Below, piece by piece: positions 1 to 5,097 of a DNA stretch of 5,260 nucleotides. Numbering within the stretch: the stretch's first letter is position 1; the number at the start of each line of letters is the position of its first letter. A program made the translations under genes and the position numbers. Origin of the DNA: Candidatus Hydrogenedentota bacterium (lineage in GTDB: Bacteria; Spirochaetota; Leptospiria; Turneriellales; J094); the NCBI GenBank assembly GCA_003695005.1, contig RFJE01000153.1:1-5260 (forward strand). The letters run 5' to 3'. The notes beneath the pieces were generated by a model, which was given only the letters and a program-made list of their open reading frames with translations, did no database searches and was not told the origin of the DNA.

Positions 1-1
1 G

Positions 2-43
2 AATGAGAAACTTCAAAATAAATTCGCTGAACTAAATGGCTGA
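2..43 (+). CDS. possible C-terminal end of a rightward gene cut by the window edge
   Basis: Reading from base 2, an open frame gives NEKLQNKFAELNG and then a TGA stop at 41-43. The short tail is charged and amphipathic, as at the end of a helical or coiled-coil protein, but 13 residues identify no family. The main support is context: the stop falls inside the left arm of a hairpin followed by seven T residues, the usual arrangement for the end of a rightward transcript. The frame starting at base 3 also stays open briefly (stop at 33-35), and the frame from base 1 stops at once, so the choice of frame is uncertain. The sequence to the left of the window would settle it. Confidence 0.3.
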   Translation, partial: NEKLQNKFAELNG

Positions 44-70
44 CCCGAAGCAGGCCAGCCACATTTTTTT
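37..70 (+). terminator. hairpin plus T-run, likely rho-independent terminator
   Basis: The arms at 37-46 and 52-61 pair around a five-base loop (gaagc). The outer six pairs, tggctg with cagcca, are perfect, and two mismatches lie further in on the + strand. Seven T residues follow at 64-70, which fits termination of a rightward transcript ending at about 43. Read on the minus strand, all ten positions can pair if G-T wobbles are allowed, so the same hairpin may also mark the 3' end of the leftward P460 gene. It lacks a strong U-run in that direction. Confidence 0.5.
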
Positions 71-99
71 GGCTTACTTCATTTGCACTAGGTTGTATT

Positions 100-561
100 T
101 TATGGTCGCCATGAAGAGAAGACGTAATCTTTTTCTTTTTGCGAGGCATGGCATGCAAAACATTGGGCTTTGGCATCGGTTACAATTTGTTGGGATTTAT
201 CACCACCTTTGTACGCACCAAATTCCCAATTCCCAGTGTCAGGATGATTGGAAGTCTTTTTCATATAGGCAAGCACTTTTCGTTTTCCTTCTGCTGTGGC
301 TTCTTCATTGCTTTGAACTTCCAGTAAGTCAAAGACAAACATCGCGCCTTCGGGATAAGTTTGGTTTGCCTTTAATGCTTTGTACGCGAGCTCATTGGCA
401 TAAATGTGGTGAATCCCGCCGAAAGAATTATAAAGCGGGTGCTTGCTTTTAAGCTCTAATGTTTTTACATGCCACCATTGCCGATAAGTATTAAAGTCCT
501 GATTTTGCTTTTGGCAAGCAACCAGTCCCATGATAAGCGCTCCTAGAATGTATTTTTTCAT
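100..561 (-). CDS. cytochrome P460 / c'-beta family lipoprotein
   Basis: This 153-residue protein is probably a c-type haem protein anchored by lipid in the periplasm. It opens with a lipoprotein signal peptide, MKK plus a hydrophobic stretch and lipobox L13-V14-A15-C16. The CxxCH haem motif is C134-F-A-C137-H138 near the C-terminus, inside the block DAKAQCFACHASQKEKDYVFS that I recognise from P460-domain proteins. The middle (about 40-120), with 'PEGAMFVFDLLEV' and 'TGNWEFGAYKGGD', also fits that fold. Characterised members oxidise hydroxylamine (P460, with a lysine-haem cross-link) or bind NO (c'-beta, no cross-link). Here residues 75-78 are FVFD where I would expect a VKE-like segment carrying the cross-linking lysine, so a non-cross-linked c'-beta-like protein seems more likely; this is inference without an alignment. 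The start is well supported: AAAGGAGG lies at 567-574, five bases upstream of the ATG. No neighbour explains its role. The family call is firm; the reaction is not. Confidence 0.88.
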   Translation of the reverse strand: MKKYILGALIMGLVACQKQNQDFNTYRQWWHVKTLELKSKHPLYNSFGGIHHIYANELAYKALKANQTYPEGAMFVFDLLEVQSNEEATAEGKRKVLAYMKKTSNHPDTGNWEFGAYKGGDKSQQIVTDAKAQCFACHASQKEKDYVFSSWRP

Positions 562-566
562 AGAAA

Positions 567-574
567 CCTCCTTT
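567..574 (-). promoter_or_regulatory. strong ribosome binding site of the P460 gene
   Basis: The minus strand reads AAAGGAGG, then five bases (tttct), then ATG. It is the best Shine-Dalgarno match in the window and fixes the start of the P460 lipoprotein. It contrasts with the divergent GH18 gene, which has no such site. Confidence 0.85.
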
Positions 575-584
575 AAGTTATTTT

Positions 585-599
585 GTTGGCATTGCCAAC
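585..599. promoter_or_regulatory. perfect palindrome, candidate operator or 5' hairpin of the P460 gene
   Basis: GTTGGC-att-GCCAAC is a perfect inverted repeat with six-base arms and a three-base spacer. It begins one base past the predicted start of the leftward transcript (about 600) and ends ten bases before the ribosome binding site. That position suits a repressor operator blocking initiation, or a small hairpin at the 5' end of the mRNA. It does not match the FNR (TTGAT-N4-ATCAA) consensus, and I cannot name a regulator. Confidence 0.5.
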
Positions 600-606
600 T
601 AAATGC

Positions 607-634
607 AGGATAAAATAGTTACATATTTAGTCAA
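607..634 (-). promoter_or_regulatory. sigma70-type promoter for the P460 gene
   Basis: On the minus strand, TTGACT (629-634, five of six to TTGACA) is followed after 16 bases by TATCCT (607-612, four of six to TATAAT). Initiation would fall near 600, giving a leader of about 38 bases that contains the palindrome and the strong ribosome binding site. The -10 is weak, so activation or an alternative -10 is possible. Confidence 0.45.
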
Positions 635-643
635 CTCTTTTGT

Positions 644-657
644 GGGGAGATTTCCCC
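644..657. repeat. short palindrome between the divergent promoters
   Basis: GGGGA-gatt-TCCCC pairs five bases around a four-base spacer. It lies upstream of both predicted promoters: just beyond the -35 of the leftward one, and 14 bases before the -35 of the rightward one. A regulator bound here could affect both genes. The arms are short, so chance is a real alternative. Confidence 0.3.
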
Positions 658-671
658 TTTTATTTAAATAA

Positions 672-701
672 TTGACCCCGGAGTCATTTTTTTGGCATAA
701 T
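672..701 (+). promoter_or_regulatory. extended -10 sigma70-type promoter for the GH18 gene
   Basis: TTGACC (672-677, five of six) is separated by 18 bases from CATAAT (696-701, five of six). The bases TGG directly before the -10 give an extended -10 signature. If the hexamer occupies -12 to -7, position +1 is the A of the ATG at 708, so the mRNA may lack a leader. A weaker alternative further upstream is TTGGCA (586-591), 19 bases, TAAAAT (611-616), which would give a leader of about 85 bases. Confidence 0.55.
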
Positions 702-707
702 ACATTG

Positions 708-3422
708 ATGAAAGGAATGCTCACAAAGTGGATTGTATTTTGGATTGGGATTTTTACGTGGTCTTTGGTTTCTTGTTATGGGGGAAAACCAACCCTTCCA
801 GAAATGTCAAGAACAGATGAAAGTAGTCCAAGCGATACATTGCCGTATGATTTTGATCTTTCCAATATCCAGGCAAAAGTTTCAGGGGATACCGTTACCA
901 TTACCTGGAACAGTGCCATTGCTGCGGATTCTCGCGTTAGCTATGGCCATGTCTCTACCGATGACGGGGGAGTTTATCTTCCAGAAAAAACAACATCCCA
1001 TACTGTGGTCATTGCGGGTTTAGAAGAAGGTCGCTATCGATACCAGGTAGAATCTCGAGCGGATAATTTAATTTCTGCTGTAGATGATTCTCTTGAATTT
1101 GAAATCCGCATTTACCCTCAAATTTCGTCGCAATGGGTCAGTGTAAACTCGGCAGGAAACATTGCCACTTTTACTTTTAATACGGATATTCCTGTTGTTA
1201 AGGCAGAGGTTCGTGTATTAGATTCGACTGTGAATCCAGTGGATTTTTATTCTAGCTCGGCTCTTGTGGTAGAAAAAACGTATGATATTGTTTCGAACCC
1301 AACGACAGCGCACACTTTACAGATGAGCATTCCTATTGCTGGTCTTTATCGCTACATCATTACTGTAGTGGATGATGAGGGGGATACGACAATTGCAGAT
1401 AACAATGGCATCGGTTATCCGTTAACAGTTTCTAACACCTTGCCGGAAGGCGGGATTTATCGTCCGATTTTAATTGATACATCTTCTTTAGCAAGTGGAT
1501 CCTCTGTAAATTATTCCGATTCTCGTGATACTTCCACAAGCTCATCAAGTGATATTGATTTTTATGACCCTGCTAGCCAAAATGAAAGTGGTCCTGAATT
1601 CATTTATAAGTTTACCATTGATTCCGAAGTAACCGTTACAACATTATCTATTACAGGGGATGCATATCCACCTGATAATGATATCCATTTATTAAGTTCT
1701 CTTACGATTGACTCAAACAAGCATGTTACTTTGTATAACAATAGCTCGGCTTTTCGAGCAGATAGTGCCATCTCGACTCCATTTAATTTACCTGCTGGAA
1801 CATATTATGTAGTCGTTGATGCTTTTACTAGCGCTTCGAATGCAGGTGCTTATACTCTCAATCTAAATATGCAGCCTGCTAATTCAGGAACCACTTCTAA
1901 TCCGATTGTCATTAATGTTCCAAATCCATTATCTTCCGAGCCTGCTGGGTTTTATTCCTATACCGATAGTCGTAATACAAACTATTCTTCCTTTGCGCCA
2001 AATGGAGAAATTGATTCATACAATGGGTATTCACAAGACGAATCTGGACCGGAATATATTTACCAATTCACCTTAAACGAAGAGGCTGTAGTAACAGCAA
2101 CCCTATCCAACATGCCTTCGGGAACCGATATTGATATTCATTTACTGTCCGATTTAACCATAAGCTCTAAAGTAGCTCAAAATGTAATTGGTCGAAATGA
2201 TAAATCTATTTCGTTTACTCTTTCTGCAGGAACGTATTATTTAGTGGCTGATAGTTATGTAACATCAGGGGGTACAAAAAAGCCAGGGCCTTATCAGCTA
2301 GATGTTACTTTCCAAAGTACCTCTTATACTCCACCGCCGGCTTCTCATGTAGTTCAAGGTTACTATACTTTTTTTAATGGCTATCGCGGAGATACGTATA
2401 TTCAATGGGATAAACTTACACACTTTATTTACTTTTGCATGGAATTTAATTCGGATGGAAGTGTGGATACAACTCATGGGTGGCGTACGGACACCGCTGT
2501 GGATGATGCGTTAGCGAATGGAAAAATTGTGCTCTTAGATGCTTGTGTTTTTGGAGGAAGTAAGATAGCAACTCTTTTAGGATCAGCATCAAACAGACAA
2601 AGATTCATTGATAATTTAACTTCAGAAATGCAAGCACGCGGGGCTCATGGAGTAGATATTGATTTTGAAATTCCAAAAGCAAGTTCAAAAAGCGACTTTG
2701 TTGCCCTGTTTCAGGAGTTGCGTGCAAAATTAAATTCTTTAGGCAATGCACCGGATGGCAAACCCTATCGAATTCACATGGCATTAGTACCTATTGACTG
2801 GAGCGGAGCTTTTGATATGGCACAAATTACTCCCTATATTGACTATGCTATGATTATGTCTTATGGTATCCATGGGAAAAATTCTTCTCGAGCAGGGCCA
2901 GGAAATCAGCTTTACTCTCCAAAACCACCTTGGTATTATCCCTATTCATGGGAGTACTTTATTAACCACTGGCTTAATAAAATGGGAAACCAAAATGTAG
3001 GAAAACTACTTGCCGGTGTGGGATATTATTCTTATGAATTCTATGTAAATTCATGGAGTGTGCCTGCTACTACAACGGCAAGTGGAATTACTCGAACGTT
3101 TAAATATACACTTCCTCTGGTGGATGCTGTTACTACCAACATTGGTAGTGTCGATGCTTCGGATACAACGAATTATCCCCAGCCATACTGCAGTGGATAT
3201 TCCGAATGCATAGGCTATGAAACTACTTCCAAAAATCCATTTTATTTTCGAACTTTAAATGGGCAAAAAACACAACTTTGGTATGATACACAAAGCTCAT
3301 TAGAAGAAAAGTATTCTTACATTAAAGGTCGAAATTTAGGGGGCATTGGAATTTGGGCATTAAACTATGATAAAGGCCGGCAGGAAACATGGCTTGCTAT
3401 TGCTTCTCAATTTTTTCCGTGA
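708..3422 (+). CDS. multidomain GH18 chitinase-like lipoprotein
   Basis: This 904-residue protein probably hydrolyses chitin or another GlcNAc-containing glycan outside the inner membrane. A hydrophobic signal ends in lipobox L20-V21-S22-C23. Two Ig/FN3-like domains follow (about 50-134, with 'VTITW' and 'GRYRYQV' strands, and about 138-242). Next come two homologous PPC-like beta-sandwich repeats (about 268-388 and 416-536), a short PPP linker (542-544), and a GH18 barrel (about 546-904). GH18 features are: a degenerate SxGG strand around G616-G617; the catalytic-strand motif HGVDIDFE at 647-654 with D650, D652 and proton donor E654; MSYG at 717-720 (Y719) for the MxY(D/N) strand; and the final strand GIGIWAL with W883. 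Two motif residues differ from classical chitinases: the first Asp is His647, and the MxYD Asp is Gly720. Cys828 and Cys834 could form a disulfide. The frame remains open upstream to a TTG at 672, but a promoter fills that stretch, so I start at ATG 708; ATG 717 is the alternative. There is no usable Shine-Dalgarno. The true substrate is unknown. Confidence 0.88.
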   Translation: MKGMLTKWIVFWIGIFTWSLVSCYGGKPTLPEMSRTDESSPSDTLPYDFDLSNIQAKVSGDTVTITWNSAIAADSRVSYGHVSTDDGGVYLPEKTTSHTVVIAGLEEGRYRYQVESRADNLISAVDDSLEFEIRIYPQISSQWVSVNSAGNIATFTFNTDIPVVKAEVRVLDSTVNPVDFYSSSALVVEKTYDIVSNPTTAHTLQMSIPIAGLYRYIITVVDDEGDTTIADNNGIGYPLTVSNTLPEGGIYRPILIDTSSLASGSSVNYSDSRDTSTSSSSDIDFYDPASQNESGPEFIYKFTIDSEVTVTTLSITGDAYPPDNDIHLLSSLTIDSNKHVTLYNNSSAFRADSAISTPFNLPAGTYYVVVDAFTSASNAGAYTLNLNMQPANSGTTSNPIVINVPNPLSSEPAGFYSYTDSRNTNYSSFAPNGEIDSYNGYSQDESGPEYIYQFTLNEEAVVTATLSNMPSGTDIDIHLLSDLTISSKVAQNVIGRNDKSISFTLSAGTYYLVADSYVTSGGTKKPGPYQLDVTFQSTSYTPPPASHVVQGYYTFFNGYRGDTYIQWDKLTHFIYFCMEFNSDGSVDTTHGWRTDTAVDDALANGKIVLLDACVFGGSKIATLLGSASNRQRFIDNLTSEMQARGAHGVDIDFEIPKASSKSDFVALFQELRAKLNSLGNAPDGKPYRIHMALVPIDWSGAFDMAQITPYIDYAMIMSYGIHGKNSSRAGPGNQLYSPKPPWYYPYSWEYFINHWLNKMGNQNVGKLLAGVGYYSYEFYVNSWSVPATTTASGITRTFKYTLPLVDAVTTNIGSVDASDTTNYPQPYCSGYSECIGYETTSKNPFYFRTLNGQKTQLWYDTQSSLEEKYSYIKGRNLGGIGIWALNYDKGRQETWLAIASQFFP
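1509..1871 (+). repeat. first copy of the internal PPC-like domain repeat
   Basis: Residues about 268-388 of the GH18 lipoprotein. Landmarks shared with the second copy are DSRDT, ESGPEF-IYKFT, DIHLLSSLTI and LPAGTYYVVVDAF. The pattern 'D..DI.LLS..T.....(A/P)AGTYY..VDA' resembles bacterial pre-peptidase C-terminal (PPC) domains, which often sit beside secreted hydrolase domains and act as spacers or help bind carbohydrate. The fold call is from pattern recognition only. Confidence 0.6.
1953..2315 (+). repeat. second copy of the internal PPC-like domain repeat
   Basis: Residues about 416-536 of the same protein. The matching landmarks are DSRNT, ESGPEY-IYQFT, DIHLLSDLTI and LSAGTYYLVADSY, offset from the first copy by 144-152 residues with small length changes in the loops. 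The copies are similar at protein level but clearly diverged at DNA level, so this is an old duplication, not a recent tandem repeat. The GH18 barrel follows about ten residues later. Confidence 0.65.
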
Positions 3423-3444
3423 CAGTTTAAGAAAGATTTTCAGT

Positions 3445-4281
3445 TTATCGAGAAGCGCTCATAGGAATGTGATATAAAATTCCGAATGTAAACTTATTAC
3501 CAATTAAAGTAATGGTATCACCAATGGAATCATTAATGGGGGTTCCGTCGGAATTTTCGCCATTGACTTGTAAGCGTCCCGAACGAGCTTGGTAGTGCAT
3601 AAAATCAACACTCATATATAGCTTTTTTGTGATAAGTGGTATTTCAATACCGACTAAAATGTTGTATCCAAAAACATGTCCTTGGATTTGCTGGCTTTTG
3701 TACGGGATAAAAGGGCTACCACTACCTAAAGCAGTGTTTTCAAATGCGAGAGGCTCGCTATGGGTAACGGATGAATATGCCCATGCATAGTACGGGCCAG
3801 CTGCGAGATAAAACATAAAAAAGTCATCTAGCTCATGAGCAAAACCAAAGCTCATAGGCACAGAACCATTCCATGCTTTGTAGGAAATGGAATCACTATA
3901 AGTACCGGATTTTAGCTCTGCTTTTGTACCCGTAATCATTTGGGTATAGTCCACAGCTAACCGAATAAAAAATGCATTCCATAGATAACGAAAATCAAAA
4001 CCAACGGTAACTCCAAGGGGATAGGCAGTTACCGATCCTGTTCCATTGCCTTCATCAATGGTTTGTTGGATAAGAGCATTGTAAAAATCCATATTATCTT
4101 TTCGTGATCCTAAAAACCTTTGATTGCCCGAAGCATTATCACCGGCATCATTTTTAAAGCCTGCATTCAATGAATTTGGATCCGGATTAAGACCTGTATA
4201 CATTCCTAGTTGAAAACTGCCAATACTCATTCCTTCTGTTAGGCTAATCAGAAAGAAAAGTATGAATATTATCAGCCTCAT
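3445..4281 (-). CDS. outer-membrane beta-barrel protein, OmpL1-like (last gene of cluster)
   Basis: This 278-residue protein has a short N-terminal signal (MRLIIFILFFLISLTEG, cleavage probably near 17-19) followed by alternating aromatic/hydrophobic strands typical of an outer-membrane barrel. Candidate strands lie at about 22-30, 89-98, 102-116, 139-149, 152-168, 200-215, 219-232 and 258-272, so at least eight. The block 'VTVGFDFRYLWNAFFIRLAVDYTQMITG' region, then 'SVPMSFGF...FYLAAGPYY', follows the same order as leptospiral OmpL1 porins as I remember them. The same pattern occurs in the next gene upstream, so the two look like paralogues. The start is supported by GAGGA on the minus strand, six bases before ATG and lying inside the last codons of the upstream gene, only one base separating the two genes. 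The C-terminus (HIPMSASR) lacks the usual final aromatic residue. Porin, adhesin or structural role cannot be decided. Confidence 0.72.
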   Translation of the reverse strand: MRLIIFILFFLISLTEGMSIGSFQLGMYTGLNPDPNSLNAGFKNDAGDNASGNQRFLGSRKDNMDFYNALIQQTIDEGNGTGSVTAYPLGVTVGFDFRYLWNAFFIRLAVDYTQMITGTKAELKSGTYSDSISYKAWNGSVPMSFGFAHELDDFFMFYLAAGPYYAWAYSSVTHSEPLAFENTALGSGSPFIPYKSQQIQGHVFGYNILVGIEIPLITKKLYMSVDFMHYQARSGRLQVNGENSDGTPINDSIGDTITLIGNKFTFGILYHIPMSASR

Positions 4282-4293
4282 ATTACATCCTCA
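4282..4293 (-). promoter_or_regulatory. ribosome binding site inside the upstream gene's last codons
   Basis: The minus strand reads GAGGA, then tgtaat, then ATG. The GAGGA overlaps the last sense codons of the 4283-5095 gene and its stop falls within the spacer. This arrangement suggests translational coupling between the last two barrel genes. Confidence 0.55.
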
Positions 4294-5095
4294 AAAAGTA
4301 CAGGGTAGCTCCAAAGAAAAACCGATACCCCGATAAGTCCACAACCCCAGGTGCTTTTTCTTTTAAAGGAAATCCTGCTGTAGAGGGGATATTATCACCG
4401 GATGATCCGTCTGAAGTCATTTTTGATTTGCCATCTTGGATCATAATACCCATGTTTAAGGCAATGCGTAACTTATCCGTTGGTGCTCCTAAAATTAAAT
4501 ATTCTCCCATCAAAAGACCATGAATCGTAAAAAACTTTGGTTTTACTGTTGTATTGGCTGTAAAATCTTCAATGGTGTTATCTGCCGTAGAAAACGAAAC
4601 ATCCATCTGTGTGATGTTATACGCACCCCCAATGCCAACAAAAAACCGCAGTTTATCCCAATAAGGAATTTGGAGGCCTAGAGTAAAAGGAATGGACATG
4701 TGAGTTAATTTTATGCTGCCATTCGTAGGAACTTCGGTCGTTCCTCCTGATAAATAAACACTATTATCCGTTGGATCGCGCAAAGGGAAACGACCACTTT
4801 TTTTGAGCCCCGCTGTGTATAAAAAACCTGTGGCAATAAAAAAACGATGAAATAAAGCATATCGAATTTGTGTTTCTAAAGTAACTCCTCCGGGCTCACT
4901 AATATCTTTTCCCAATACGCTATTTGTAGATGAATTCAATGCATAAATTCCATTCGGATTATTGGCTGTAATGTATTGCCCTCCATAACGTAAATGATAG
5001 CCAATAAAAAAAGATCCCGCTAGCTCGTGGTCAGTTCCTGCATAGATTTGTGCGGCAAGACCAATCCCCATTAAATATGTTGCTAATTTTTTCAT
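4283..5095 (-). CDS. outer-membrane beta-barrel protein, OmpL1-like (middle gene of cluster)
   Basis: This 270-residue protein has a good signal peptide, MKKLATYLMGIGLAAQIYA with likely cleavage after A19. The mature part alternates barrel strands with polar loops rich in Asn, Thr, Ser and Gly (about 42-66, 103-126, 168-184, 220-248). Strand pairs are visible at about 26-38, 69-80 with 84-96, 128-143 with 148-161, 185-201 with 208-219, and a terminal strand at 256-270 (YRFFFGATLYFLRM). 'IRY..FHRFFIATGFLYT' and 'MSIPFTLGL' line up with 'FRY..NAFFIRLAVDYT' and 'GSVPMSFGF' in the next gene, supporting tandem duplication. No convincing Shine-Dalgarno precedes the ATG; the upstream stop ends two bases before it, so translation may depend on ribosomes arriving from the gene before. 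The role is probably a pore or surface protein in the outer membrane; the substrate is unknown. Confidence 0.72.
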   Translation of the reverse strand: MKKLATYLMGIGLAAQIYAGTDHELAGSFFIGYHLRYGGQYITANNPNGIYALNSSTNSVLGKDISEPGGVTLETQIRYALFHRFFIATGFLYTAGLKKSGRFPLRDPTDNSVYLSGGTTEVPTNGSIKLTHMSIPFTLGLQIPYWDKLRFFVGIGGAYNITQMDVSFSTADNTIEDFTANTTVKPKFFTIHGLLMGEYLILGAPTDKLRIALNMGIMIQDGKSKMTSDGSSGDNIPSTAGFPLKEKAPGVVDLSGYRFFFGATLYFLRM

Positions 5096-5097
5096 CT

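Noticed and set aside
36..452. A 138-codon open frame on the + strand
   Set aside because: It lies antisense to the P460 lipoprotein gene, which has a lipobox, CxxCH motif and strong ribosome binding site. The antisense product looks like no known protein and begins in the terminator hairpin.
672..707. TTG at 672 as start of the GH18 lipoprotein
   Set aside because: It would add 12 polar residues (TPESFFWHNT...) before the signal peptide, has no ribosome binding site, and overlaps the -35 and -10 elements of the best promoter.
717..719. ATG at 717 as start of the GH18 lipoprotein
   Set aside because: It gives an acceptable signal peptide, but the AAAGGA abuts the ATG with no spacing, and the predicted +1 coincides with the ATG at 708. 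Kept only as an alternative.
733..1023. A 96-codon + strand frame inside the GH18 gene
   Set aside because: It is out of frame within the well-supported lipoprotein coding region, has no ribosome binding site, and its composition looks like a frame shadow.
1509..2315. Recent DNA tandem repeat or recombination hotspot
   Set aside because: The two PPC-like copies match in protein landmarks but not over long runs of DNA, so they are an ancient domain duplication.
3423..3444. Terminator hairpin between the convergent genes
   Set aside because: The only pairing (gaaa with tttc around three bases) is too short and A/T-rich, and no T-run follows.
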